Part shown: positions 47,156-61,566 of the stretch, one piece after another
How positions within the stretch are numbered: the stretch's first letter is position 1
Layout: the number at the start of each line of letters is the position of its first letter
From: Brachynemurus nebulosus
Taxonomy: Eukaryota; Arthropoda; Insecta; Neuroptera; Myrmeleontidae
NCBI GenBank assembly: GCA_035578155.1
Contig: JAPWDM010000024.1
Coordinates: 2,100,501-2,164,500, forward strand
Direction of reading: 5' to 3'
Length of the DNA stretch: 64,000 bases
Notes under the pieces: generated by a model
What the model saw: only the letters and a program-made list of their open reading frames with translations
The model's database searches: none
Told to the model about the DNA's origin: nothing
Made by a program: the position numbers and the translations under genes

Positions 47156-48264
47156 CACTAGCGGAAATAATTAAAGGATCAAAAAAAAATTCCAAATTTT
47201 TAGCGATTTTTCGAATGGCTGTATCTTCGTGAAAAATGGTCGTATCGGAGTCGTAAGCAAAGCAATTTAAAGCTGGAAGTTTTTAGTTTTCAGATCTTGT
47301 GATAAAAGAATTTTCAAAGCAACGTGTATCGCTCAATCCTAATAAATACACTGAAAAAAAAAAATTCCGAAATTTTTTCGGTTCCTTTTTTTGGTCCACG
47401 GATTTGGAAAAAAATTTTCCGACTTAACCACCATATGGATTTTTTATAAATTTATATACCGTTGTTGATAAAAATGTGAAAAAAGCTGAGAAATTTTTTT
47501 TCTCTTTTTGTTCAAGATTATGAAAGTTGAAGAGTCAAAAAATGATTTTTTAATTTTTTCAAAAATTCAATCGAATGAAACAACAAACGGCTGGATGGAT
47601 TCAATTGAAACTCGGTGGGGTTTTTGTGGGTATATTGAACTGTAAAAGGCACACTTAACATTAATGGTTTTCTAGAAATTTTTAATTCAGCGCTTGATTT
47701 TCCAAAAAGCCCCCAAAAGCTCTTTTTTCTTGATTTTTCAAATTCATGTAGAGTATGCAAAAAAATTTTTTTCTGAAAAAACAATGGCTAATCCTTGTAG
47801 ACAATTTATTCGAGTTTTGGAGACACACCTTCAATTTTCTGTGTGATCATTGGTTTCTGAGATATCGATGGTCAAAGACGAAACGATCCTTTTCCATTCA
47901 AAATCCGATATCTCAGCGAGACGTGGTCGTATAAAGGTCTAAAAAAAAGTAAATTAAAGCTGAACGAACAAGTTATCCGATCCATATGGTGGTTAAGTCG
48001 GAAAATTTTTTTCCAAGTCCGTGGACCAAAAAAAGGAACCGAAAAAATTTCGGAATTTTTTTTTTCAGTGTACTTATTAGGATTGAGCGATACACGTTGC
48101 TTTAAAAATTTTTTTATCGCAAGATCTGAAAACTAGAAACTTCCAGCTTTAAATTGCTTTGCTTACGACTCCGATATGATCATTTTTCACGAAGATACAG
48201 CCATTCGAAAAATCGCTAAAAATTTGGAATTTTTTTTTTGATCCTTTAATTATTTCCTCTAGTG
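47156..48264. mobile_element. 1.1 kb foldback element with TA target duplication
   Basis: Arms of about 285 bp (47,156-47,440 and 47,979-48,264) are near-perfect complements. Termini CACTAGCGGAAATAATTAA and complement of CACTAGAGGAAATAATTAA are flanked by TA. The spacer of about 540 bp has a minus-strand open frame (47,784-47,518) without a recognised domain. Confidence 0.8.
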
Positions 48265-48287
48265 TATTAAATTTAAAATTGGAAAAA

Positions 48288-48385
48288 TTATTGTATGCAA
48301 CACATGTAAAATAGCAAGCCCCGTTGGACAACTGTACGACTCGTGAAAAAAACAACTTCGTTTTGTTGTATAAATATGTAGGCTA
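48288..48385 (+). repeat. Short dispersed repeat ('attgtatgcaacac' family)
   Basis: It matches 53,622-53,765 in 'attgtatgcaacac' and 'actcgtgaaaaaaa'. Class unknown. Confidence 0.5.
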
Positions 48386-48699
48386 TATTAAAATGTAAGA
48401 ACTAGAGTAGGAAATGTAAAATCGTTCTTATATTATCTTCCAGTAAATAATACATTCAAATAACGGAAAAATTTTCCGTACTCTCAAGTTAGTGTTCACA
48501 AAATTAGAAAACTAATGGGCGTGTATGTATGTATTCAAATCCTGTATTCCAAAATATACCTGATTTTGGCTTTGAATTCTGTTTCCTAAAGTGTATTCGA
48601 TGCTATAGAATATAGATCGATCAGTTACGTTACGAGCTTTGACTTATGACATATTTTCAAAATAATAGGCGTCGTTGCGTAGAATATTCGGACTATTTA

Positions 48700-48771
48700 C
48701 ATATATTTTGTTTATTGTGTTTGGAATATGAATCTGTTCTGCAAAACAGAGAAGGAAATATGGTGTTGATA

Positions 48772-48844
<73 letters not shown>

Positions 48845-48950
48845 ATATAGCTTTTTAGTTTGGAATATGAACACCTGGAATGAACACCATATTTCCTTCT
48901 CTGTTTTGCAGAACAGATTCATATTCCAAACACAATAAACAAAATATATA
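48700..48950. repeat. Inverted repeat around a (TA)n array
   Basis: 48,700-48,768 pairs with 48,884-48,950 ('ggaatatgaatctgttctgc' and complement). The (TA)n array is at 48,775-48,840 between the arms. Confidence 0.85.
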
Positions 48951-49107
48951 TATTTACCTACCAATTATTATAAGATCATTTAGGATAATGTTCACTTAAC
49001 CTATATGTACCTTGTGGTTCATCAAAACATTTCGGAGCCAGGTTCCATGTCACGAACAGAGAATTTATGAGAAAGTTTTACGTTGAAAATAGCTATTTGC
49101 TCACTTA

Positions 49108-49716
49108 GTCTAGTCCACAAGTTAAAAAACTTAAAAAATAGAAATTAAGCTCTTAAAAATATGAGCAATATCTCATTCGATTCGTAATGACCTATAGAAA
49201 AATGTGTTTTAAGGATTTTACAGTACATAAAAAATTGCAATTGTTATTAACAAAATAAGATGAAAGAAAACGAGGTATTCAGTTTTTTGTTAATAACTTA
49301 AAAAATATTAATAGTTAAGAAATGAAACAAAAAGATTCTTAAAGAGGAGGAAATTTGCATTAAAAAAGTCCCAACTCCCGGAACTCTATCTCCATTATTT
49401 TAAATTTTAATTTAATGCCGAAAACCGAGTTCCGCGCGCCAGTTTTAGCACAGACGCAGCGACGTTGAAAACAGTATACCCACGAAAATATTTTTTTTTA
49501 TAGTAGTAAATGTTAATTTAAAAATTTACAAAAATTATGCTGTATTCAAAACACTTCAAAAATAAAATCCCGTTAGGAAAAAATTTTTATCCTAATTTTT
49601 CATAAAGTTATGTAATTGTTAACCAATAAATAATTTATGGATCTCTGCTTTCGCAAATAGTCACATAAAAGATTAAATAATTACATTAAAATTGTTTGCT
49701 TCGTGGAGCCCTTCTC

Positions 49717-49795
<79 letters not shown>

Positions 49796-51203
49796 TATAA
49801 GATTATGTGGTAAAAGTTTATAAAAATTTTTTATTTTGTTTATTATAATTTCTTGAAGTTAAAAGTTTCAGAAATATGAAGGAAATAACAATAAATTTTT
49901 TTTAGCAATTTTATATTTTTGATGTTTTTTTTATCTACCCATGACAGTAATTAGCATTGGTTGCAATTTTTTTACGTGATTTGTTAATAAATATTTTATA
50001 AACAAATGGAGAAATTTAATAGTTAAAAGAATTTTTTTACCCGTTTTTTGCATGAAAAAATAATGATTTTTAAACTAGTATTTTGTATTTAAAAAATGGT
50101 TTATTGTGTTTTGTAATTTTTTTATATATAGTTGTTTTTAGAATTGCAATTACTTTAGCAAAAAATCAAATGAACGTCAGAAATTGTTTATAGCAAATTT
50201 TTTATTTGATAAACAATTAAATTATTGATAAAAAATTTTTTTTAGCTACCTTGTTGAGAAATGCAAATGATTTTTAAGGAAAAAATTATTCCTTACCTAA
50301 TTATTTAAACAATGGAAATATTAATACATTCAAATTTTTTTATGACAACAAACGGATAAAAATTTTTTTTTTTAGCTATTAAATTTCTCCAATTGTTTAT
50401 AAAAAATTTATTAACAAATGACGTAAAAATATTGAAACCAATGTTAGTTATTGTCATGGGTAGATAAAAAAACATAAAATTTATAAAATTGCTAAAAAAA
50501 TTTTTATTCTTATTTCCTTCATATTTCTTAAATTTTTAACTATAAGAAATTATAATAAATAAAATAAAAAATTATAAGTTTTTACGACATAATCTTCTTG
50601 AGTATATATATAAGAAGGACTCCAGGAGGCAAAAAATTTTAATGTAATTATTTAAACTTTTATGTAACTATTTGTGAAAGCAGAGATCCGTAAATTATTT
50701 ATTGGTTAACAATTGCATAACTTTATGAAAAATTAGGATAAAAATTTTTTCTAACGGGATTTTATTCTTTGAAGTGTTTTGAATACAGCATAATTTTTTT
50801 TAAATTTTTGAATTAACATTTACTACTATAAAAAATTTTTTTCGGTGATATCCTGTTTTCAACGTCGCTGCGTCTGTGCTAAAACTGTCACGTGGAACCC
50901 GATTTTCGGCATTAAATTAAAATTTGAAATAATGGAGGTAGAGTTCCGGGAGTTGGGATTTTTTTTATTGCAAATTTCCTCCTCTTTAAGAATCTTTTTA
51001 TTAATATTTTTTAAGGTATTAACAAAAAACTGAATACCTCGTTTTTTGCATCTTATTTTGTTAAAAACAATTGCAATTTTTTATGCGCTGTAAAATCCTT
51101 AAAATACATTTTTCTATAGGTCATTACGAATCGAATGAGCTATTGCTCATATTTTTAAGAACTTTATTTCTATTTTTCAAGTTTCTTAACTTGTGGACTA
51201 GAC
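49108..51203. mobile_element. Giant palindromic element, 2.1 kb, second family member
   Basis: Arms (49,108-50,040 and 50,365-51,203) are near-perfect complements with a spacer of about 325 bp. Termini GTCTAGTCCACAAG and complement are flanked by TA. 'tcattcgattcgtaatgacc' recurs in both arms and in the member at 11,917. A (TA)n array (49,717-49,799) has grown only in the left arm. The right arm keeps a much shorter TA run near 50,603. Confidence 0.8.
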
Positions 51204-51205
51204 TA

Positions 51206-53110
51206 ACTCTACTGTTCCCACATAGCTTAAGCATATTTCAATTACTTTTTTGAAAGGCTGTAGTTGTTCTCTGTTCGTTGCTTTATAAAATGCTTTGTTG
51301 AGCCGCATTGTACATGTATAAGTGTATGTATGCTAAGAACTCTAAAAACTAAAATAATTAGTAACATTTCTTTATAGTAAAAATAAATAATAATATTAAA
51401 ACAGTTAAACAAGTTTTCGTGTATGAAACGTTTCAACGTATGGAATTACCCCTCTCTAACGAAGAACCACTTTCATTTTTGTTTTATGCATTGCCGTATT
51501 AATTTTATTTTATTCAGTTATCATTTATCAACTGTGCGGTTGTATATTTGTTTATAGACAATTAACTGTTCTATTATTGTTGGTTTCTATTACATCCATT
51601 GTTCTATGATTCTCGACCATTATATAGTAACTGTTCATCCAACAATTAAAAACAACGTTTTCTAATTCATTTGGATTTACTCATCTGCTTGTTGAAAGGA
51701 AATTGTAATATTGTTGTAAAAGTAAGTACATAACAAATAATAGTACTACTACTCTTATGCTGTTCTTAAATATGATAATTTCAAATCGTGTTTCGTAAGA
51801 ATTTCAAATAGTTGCGTTACTACATTATTTCTTGTTCAAATTTTATTTCCTAGATTGTAATGACGATTTTTTTTAACACGTGTGCGTTTTTTTATTTCAT
51901 TATTTAAAATATACAAAAGAAAGTTTGCTCATCTGTATTTAAATTATAGAGTTAACCCTTAACCGAGACCGTAATGTATTTCTTGTGGCAACTTTTTTAT
52001 TCTGCACATCTACATTTTCCTTCATTCGTATAATTTCCATAGGCGGTAACATTCGTTAAATAATAACAAACAGGAAAAATCTAGACTACAGCGATTGCGG
52101 AACTAATTAAGGATTAAGAAAAGTTTTATTCTGGCCTTATTTTGAATTTATTTTTGGAGAAAATAATTTCAACTCTTAGCATAATTTTTCCTTTGGTCCT
52201 TTCATGAAATTTATTCCAATTATGGCTGTATTCATAATCCAAATTCTCTAGGATTAGTACAAGGAAGTGTGCGGCGAAAAAGAGTATCGCACTTCCTTTC
52301 TTCAGAAGGAAAAAAAAAACGTATTGATTGTTCGTGTTCGATTCATCAATTTTATTTCCCTTCTCAACAATAACAAATTAACAAAACTCTTTCAGTAACC
52401 ATAGAACAAAAAATATTTTTTGTAAAAAGTAATCCAAATTAGGCTGAAGTTCCGAAAACTTATTAAGTAAATCCTTTTAATGATTACTTTTCTACTACCA
52501 GTAGAAAATCTTAATAAATATTATTTATTAAATATTTCTCCGAGTAATTTCTTAGGAAATCAAATATTAATGTAGACTTTTGAAAAGAGATCAAATAATA
52601 CCATTTTTGACATTTTAGAATCTTATTTATTATGATCTGAATTTGCTAAAAACCAAATGCGTTGGCTAGTACTTAGGTATGTACTCGTATAGATGTTGGC
52701 AGACACTTTACAGGCTGTATTTCTTCATCGATTTTAAAAATTTTAATTTCTATCAATTCGTCAATTATTTATCACAGTACAACTATTTTTCTATTTTCAC
52801 GATGATCAGTCGAATAGTTTAATTTATAATTAATATATATTCCATGCTCAAAATTGACTAAATTATGAGGATAGTAAATTCACAACTTACGGGGGGTGCA
52901 CTTTTGGTTTGAATTTGCATTTTTTCACGCATGAAAAGAAAAGAAAAGATAAACAATATTCGTCCTTAAAGGAACGTTACAATACAAATTGTAGTCATCT
53001 GTGAATTATTCAAGTAAACAAATTCAATTTTTTCTACTCCTACTATTAAAAGTAACATTTTGCGCACAGCTAACTATATGTAAAAATTAACAATTGCCCA
53101 CACAATGCGG
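51206..53110. other. AT-rich sequence, nothing recognised
   Basis: No gene or element boundary recognised over 1.9 kb. A perfect small hairpin 'gccgtgggaaat' with its complement follows at about 53,116-53,140. Confidence 0.4.
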
Positions 53111-53383
53111 AAATAGCCGTGGGAAATTATTTCCCACGGCTTAATATAATAAAAAAGTAGGCTCTGTCTTTGATTTAACATATAATCTATATAATTAATA
53201 TTAAAAATATACATATGTAAGTTGATTATTTATTATTGTTTCCATAGTTTCAAAGTATGCTTTTGCAAAAATTTGAACATCTTATCATTGACATAATAAA
53301 TTTAAAAAATTTTTACTACTTATTTAAATTTTATTTTAATTATTTATGTTAAATTTTACGAGAAAAAATATGCTCGTAGAAAA

Positions 53384-53519
53384 AGTATAGTGTAAAATAC
53401 GTGGGAAAAGCTTATTTCTCACTCATATGAATTGTTGCACTCGCCCTGCGGGCTCGCGTAACAAACTCATATTCGTGAGAAATAAGCCTCTTTTCCCACT
53501 TATTGTACAATATACTATT
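53384..53519. mobile_element. Small palindromic MITE
   Basis: The ends 'agtatagtgtaaaatacgtg' and the complement pair, with 'gtgggaaaagcttatttctc' and complement further in. The loop has 'cgccctgcgggctcgcg'. About 135 bp. Target duplication is unclear. Confidence 0.6.
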
Positions 53520-53621
53520 ATAGTAACGAATCATGATCATACATAAATAATTCATGAATGTTAAAACAATTTTTTAATGTATCTGTCAAGCCTTTAGTAA
53601 TTTGAGATAAATTTTCCATTT

Positions 53622-53900
53622 CGCTATTGTATGCAACACGTGCGAAATGAGTGTCAATTACTGAGTGTCACTTGTCATAATTGTCCAATCTGGCCTGCGG
53701 TCTCGTTTGACAAACTTACAACTCGTGAAAAAAAATACCTTCATTTTGCAACTTGCATAAATAACTGTTTTAATATCGATTTCAAACTTTTAATGATTTG
53801 TTATCGTTTTTCCATTTCCCATTAAATAGGCATCTTTTCACTCGTCCTAATTGTCCACGTGAAAAAAGTAGATTCCTTTGTTCACACGGGAAAATAAGTA
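53622..53900 (+). repeat. Relative of the 48.3 kb repeat and of the neighbouring MITE
   Basis: It shares 'attgtatgcaacac', 'ggcctgcggtctcg' and 'actcgtgaaaaaaa' with 48,288-48,385 and the 53,384 MITE loop. No coding. Confidence 0.45.
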
Positions 53901-54179
53901 GGCCATTTTGATACTATCACGGGCAAGTATAAAGTTAACTTTTCAATTTAGAATTGCAATAGCGATTTATGTAACAAGTACATAATGAAAATATTTAGAA
54001 ACGAGCCGTATTTATGGCTGAGCGAGCTTGTCAGCGAGGCCAATAAAAAAGGCGAATTAATAAAGTCACTATGTAAAAATTGCATACAAGACTTTATGTA
54101 CGACTGTTAACATTTTTAATTATCGATAAAAATCGATTTTATAAATCTGAAGTCTATAATTTAGATAAAAATTTCTAAT

Positions 54180-54365
54180 ATTAATAGATTTGAGCGTTAC
54201 TTTATGGTATTCCATATTTGTAAATAATAAACAAATATTTTACTTTGCAAAATACCACTTTTATTTTTGAAACTGTAGATTTGAGCGTTACTTTATGGTA
54301 TTCCATATTTGTAAATAATAAACAAATATTTTCTTTGCAAAATATTTGTTTATTATTTATAAAAA
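54180..54365 (+). repeat. Tandem Penelope-type terminal repeat fragments
   Basis: Two copies of 'gatttgagcgttactttatg' through 'aataataaacaaatatttt' start near 54,188 and 54,278, followed by a short inverted part. They match 41,880-42,195. Confidence 0.65.
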
Positions 54366-54591
54366 TTTCTTTTGTATATTGTTTAGTTAACACAGAAAAA
54401 AATTATGTGTTAACGCATACTTTGTTATTATCTATCATCTGAATCTAATAAAATACTGGGGTATTTTTAGAAGATTTTTCACAAAAATTATTAATATTTA
54501 AAGAAGAGGGAAGAAAAGTTGCTTCAAATAGATATTAATAATAAAAATAGTTCAAATTGTCAAATAAATATTAAGTAGGTATATAAAGATT

Positions 54592-54696
<105 letters not shown>

Positions 54697-55387
54697 TATT
54701 TATGTATAAGTCAAGTTAGACTGTTTTCTGCTTATTGTAAAATTAAAGTTGTTTGTACACAAAAATAATTATTTTAGACTATATAAAAAATAATAAACAC
54801 GAATGTTTGAAATTTTATAGTGACAATAGTGCGTAAAGCTGTTAATAACATAATTTTTTGTTAACATTCTAATTTATGTTCCGTGTACATAAAATTATCG
54901 ATATTGTACTAATTAAAATATTAATTAATATACAGTTGAATAAGTAAATTTAAATTCGAATTAATTTATTAAATTTTCTTTTTTTAAATTAATGTTCTAA
55001 TTTCTTATGTAAACTACATTTTAATTCATTCATATTATTTACAATAATGTTATTACTAAGTTACCTGTGATGTTTGATGTTTGATATGATAATTTACTAA
55101 AAATATTTAAAGTACCATCACAGTGTGATCGGCCGAAAAATACTCAATTGTCGTTATTTTTTTTCGGATAGATAGGATAGGAGAATGGGGATGAATTTTT
55201 TTTTTACGATTAGTACCACTATTTAACAAAATAAAAATATTTTTTTAAACCTTTTTTATTTATTTTTTATAATTATTATAATCTTTTGAAAAAAGTGTCT
55301 TTAAAAAAGGGAAGATATTGGTGCCCACGATTGCGGCCGCAGTTTTCATTTGGAAAAATAAATAGATTATCAATCTGTAGGTAAGCC

Positions 55388-55537
<150 letters not shown>

Positions 55538-55544
55538 AGATACA

Positions 55545-55680
55545 CACAATGTAAGATATAGAAAAAAAGCCGATATTTAAATATTAAAAGTTTTTGTTGA
55601 TACATTGCCTTTTGTACTGTTTCTTATTGCTACTAATACAAATTCCTAGTTCATTCCTCACGAAAATACTAACATAAAAA

Positions 55681-55760
<80 letters not shown>

Positions 55761-56433
55761 CATTCATGAAGGTGGCAACATATGGAAAACTTTTCTATAC
55801 TAAGTTTCTCAGAAAATTTTATTCTTACTAAAAGTTGGTGCATGTTCTTAAATTAAAAATGCACCCATTAAAATTTGAACAAACTCTATTGTATACAGGG
55901 TGGACTTAAGAATGTGAAATTGGCGTAAGAGTCAAGTACCCTAATTATTGAAACTTGACAAAAATTTTACTGGAAAAAGTTGTTTAGAATTAAAAATTAA
56001 TGTAAAATACAGAATCATAGCCAACTACAACTAATAAAAAATTTTCCTATATTCTTCCGTTTTTTCCGTATCACCCAGTACATTATGAAAACGGACGTAC
56101 TTGGACGACTACTATTTATGTAGTACTGCAAGACTACACTCTTAATTTTTAAGTTCAACTATCTACTAACTTGAAATTTTATATCTACTAACTTGAAAAG
56201 TTTATTAATATTATAATCAAAATACTCAATTAATCTGTTGCCATCACAAAAGTCATAAGTACTGAAATAAAATATACCAATATTTTAGTACTATTCAATG
56301 TAAAAATTGCACCGACGCACCGATTGCATTCGATGCACCAACTTTTAATAAGAATAAAATTTTCTGAGAAACTTAGTATAGAAAAGTTTTCCATATGTTG
56401 CCACCTTCGTGAATGACACTGTATATTTAAAAG

Positions 56434-56506
<73 letters not shown>

Positions 56507-56660
56507 TTTTTATGTTAGTATTTTCGTGAGGAAAGTTAAATTTTTTTTAAATTGGAACTAGGAATTTGTATTAGTAGCAATAAGAAACAGTACAGAAGGC
56601 AATGTATCAACAAAAACTTTTAATATTGAAATATCGGCTTTATTCTATATCTTACATTGT
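55545..56660. mobile_element. Nested inverted repeat with paired (TA)n arrays and an inner TA-flanked MITE
   Basis: The outer arms (55,555-55,683 and 56,504-56,655) pair. Inside are two (TA)n arrays (55,684-55,756 and 56,436-56,503). Inside those is a MITE (about 55,757-56,421) with ends 'gggtcattcatgaaggtggc' and complement of 'agtgtcattcacgaaggtgg'. The structure is symmetrical down to the arrays. No coding. Confidence 0.8.
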
Positions 56661-59310
56661 ACCAGTTTACCTACATAATTACATAGTGTTTCAGTACAGT
56701 TTTCATTAAACGTAAAACTCTTAATTTGTATGTAAACAGTTGAAATTTTATTGGTATCGACACAAAGTTAAAAGTACCATAAAAATATATGAAATTTTGA
56801 AATCAAATGTTGTTTATAATTTTTTATAGCTTACGTAAACCAGTTACAATTAAAAACCGCAATTGCAATTTAATGTCTGAATTGCAAATTTTTATATTTT
56901 CCACACTCAGTTTAAAATAGTTATATCTATTCTGTTGTTTATTAATGGATAGCTCAAATATGCATAGTGTACAGTTGATTATTAAATTATTAGTTATTAA
57001 ATATTAATTATGCATATGCAAAGACATTTTTGAAATGGTATACTTACTTATGTATATTTAAATGTTATTAAATATTTGCGTTTGTTAAACTAAAATAGTG
57101 TATAATTGTCATAATTATTATGAACTAATTATGTACTTTATTACTTAAATGAAATATTCATAATAATTATTTTTAAATTTTTATTTGAAACGTTCTAAAT
57201 TGAGTTTATTATATTATGGGGAAATCGTTTACATCCACTTCTCCCCTCCCCCCTAGACTATTAAATCATATGGCACAATCACTCAGTCATTCAATTTACA
57301 AAGGTTTAAGTTCCAAGGAAATTTCTGATAGTTACGCCTCAATATGATAATTCAAATTACATCATTTACACAAGAGGTAAATCTAACTGCTTTTGAATCG
57401 AAAGCGTGCAAATCGAGTGCAACATTTATTATAGTGCACTAATTGTCGGTCACTGGTTGGTAAATGTAATCCTAACTTTTGCGATCTCTGGATCAATAAA
57501 TAAAAGATGGGAAAATGTTTTGCTAATTCAAAGATACGATAGTTTCCATTCTATAAAGTCAATTCACTTAACCTTGATACATCTTTGTCAACCATAATTA
57601 ATGGGAAAACTTTATTATTTACTAGAAATGCGACGAACTTCTATAATATCATATTTGTTTCTATTTGTACCTTTCAAATTTTTATTCAAATCAAACTCTG
57701 TTGAAATGATTTGAATTAGTGTAATTGGTTAAATTAGAGTAACTTAAAAAAACCTTTTGTTTCTACTCTCAAAACGACGCAATTCCTTTTGTAAATGTGA
57801 TTGATCTGACACAACACATGTGTACTGAAAATTTTAATTTTTTGAAAATTCGAATAATTTGCGAGAAAAAGTAATTTTTATTACTAGAAAGTCACTATGT
57901 TATACAGGATTCTGCGACAGGAGCATTTTATTAAATTATTAATTATAGTAAATTTAAAAATTAGTTTATTATTTTCAATAAATTTACTATTACAAAATAA
58001 TTTGCTTACATAATACAAATTACGGAATAAACGAAATAGACATACGTTCTTACTACCTAGATAATATAATGATAAAAATGACTGATATCCGGACATTTTA
58101 AAAACAATAGCGAATGGTCAGCTAAAATTTCTGATTTCACAATTCAAAAAATAGAATTATTGTCAACGAATTAATCTGTTAATAGTAGTTGCAAATGTAA
58201 AATAATATTTATCATGCAATTTTTTATAACGTTTAATTTGTTACATAATTTTTGTCTTATATATACTTATATGCTTATTTTTCCTTTCTGTTTTAAAATG
58301 TTAATTGATCCTACAAAGTTATAATTATTTGTTAGATATTCTTAATAGTACAAATTGAAAAACAAAACTCAAACGAACGATACTAATGTACATAAGTTAA
58401 TCTTAAGTTGAGGAAAGCAGTGTCAGTGTTTAACAATTTTGATTAAAGGAAGAAAATCCTCTAGGTAATATCTACAAATCATACATTTTATGTGCAAAAT
58501 ATGGTAGAGCACACCACAGTAGTGACAAAAATAACAATTTCGATGTTAATTGTAACGCACTTTCGGTGTCATTGTAGAATAAGAATTAGAATAAGGTATA
58601 TCTTCATTATCATATATTATCATAGGGTGTTACTGAACAAGTGCGAAACATTTTAACAGGTGATTGCTGAGGTTCTTTTATGTAAAAAAGTTCATATAAA
58701 CTCAGGTCCGAAAACGCTTAGTTTCCAAGATACAAGATGTTTACTTCCTCGTCTTTTTTAATATTTTCTTAAATATTTCAAAAACGTTTTGAGATATTGA
58801 CACAAAATTTGGGATACGCTATGACAGGATAAACACCCATATTCTGCAGAAAAGAGAGAATATTTCCACTCAAACCAGTGGCGTCCGTACGGCCGTATGA
58901 TGACATATTTTTGAAGTAAAAAAAGGCACGCCAATAATTTTTCCCAAATTGAAAATGTTTTTTCAAATGTCAGTTTATAATATCAAATATGTAACATTAT
59001 GTTTTATTTTTTTTAAACAAAATTTTTTCTTTTGTTTCTGGCATTTTGTTTTATTAATTTTTACTAATTTTGTACATCCATGGTGAAAACAGCTGTATTT
59101 GGCGTTTTCATAACATAATTCTATCGCAACTAGATTTATCGTTGAAAATTTCGAAATGACTGCGTATTATTGTTAGATATTATTTGGAATTGACAAAAAA
59201 GTATGAACAACAATGGTATATTTAAAAATTGTATAAAATCTTTTATATTTCACTAACAAAAATATGAATTAGCAATAATATGGTAAAGTTAGGAACTCCC
59301 CGACATTTGA
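56661..59310. other. AT-rich sequence, nothing recognised
   Basis: Several open frames under 75 codons are present without domains. No inverted repeat was found over 2.6 kb. Confidence 0.4.
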
Positions 59311-60407
<1,097 letters not shown>

Positions 60408-60533
60408 TTTAGTCGAATTTTTCCTTGAAAAAATTAGACTTATACAGTCTATACGACAAGAACGGCGAGAGGCGAGAGTAGGGGCGCTATCCATTTTCGG
60501 ACCCGTAGAACACGAATATGTAGAAAAAAAATG

Positions 60534-60575
<42 letters not shown>

Positions 60576-61566
60576 CCACCACCTTTTAATTTGTGTAGGG
60601 CCTCCCTATGGAAGTTAAGAGATAAAATTTGGTCAATGGGGCTCATTTTCGAGGCACCTCGTACTATTAAAGTGGGGTCAAATTTTGTGAAAATTCGTGA
60701 TCCGACCCAACTTTTAAGGGGGTGGTGAGGGGCCGTAAAACAATAAAACTTTTCCAAACCGGTTGGAAATAATGTTTCGGTGAATTTTCTACAACATATC
60801 CAAAATTCAGCTTCCTAAGATGATTTGGAGGGAGTACAGGGGGAAAAAACAATTTTAGCTGGATCTAACAGGCCCCCAGCCCCCAGAATTAACGTAGAGT
60901 GTTGAAATTTGGTGTGTTGATAAAGTTCGTACCTAGGTTGTGCTTGTTGGAGGTTTTAATATTTTACCCCCACCCCCTCATTTTTAAGCTACAATTTCAT
61001 GCTTTTTCGACGTTTTCGAAGTTTGTACCACTCGCACAGGTCACCCAAATAAACCTAGAGGGCTGAAATTTCGTATTCGGATTGAATTAGTATCAAGGTT
61101 GTGCCTTTTGGGGGTCTCGACTTTTAACCTTTACCCCCACCATTTTTATACCAAAAAGAACATGATTTTTCTTGTTTTTTAACTGTTTCGCTCGGGTCAA
61201 AATCTTCCCAAATAAACCTAGAGGGCTGAAATTTTGTATACAGGTTAAGCTAATAGCCAGACACTGCTTTTTGGAGGTTTCAACTTTTAACCCTTACCCC
61301 CACGATTTTTACGCCAATATTTCCTTAATTTTTTTGCTTGTTTTTTAACACGTCTAGAGACTCTCTAAGGAAACCTAGAGGGCTGAAATTTTGTACGTGT
61401 ATTCAGTTAGTATCCAGCTAGTACCTTTTAGGGAGTCCATATTACTTCCCCCCCCCACTTCTCCCATTTTTACATCGGAATTGAATGCTATTGTTAAATG
61501 TGTTTTAAATGCATTATTTTTATTCTAAATACAAGTAGGCGAATAGTAATTTTAAAAAATTTAAAA
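60408..61566 (-). mobile_element. Modular non-coding element, copy D
   Basis: Head-to-tail with copy C. It has a tail from 60,408, a (TA)n array of about 36 bp (60,538-60,573), then all modules to 'ggcgaatagtaattttaaaa' at 61,555. It runs straight into the 2.3 kb repeat. Confidence 0.8.

Noticed and set aside
51206..53110. Host gene with introns
   Set aside because: No exon-like open frames with recognisable domains and convincing splice sites could be read.
57406..57597. Possible small membrane protein
   Set aside because: A single short frame in AT-rich DNA without start context, domain or repeat partner.
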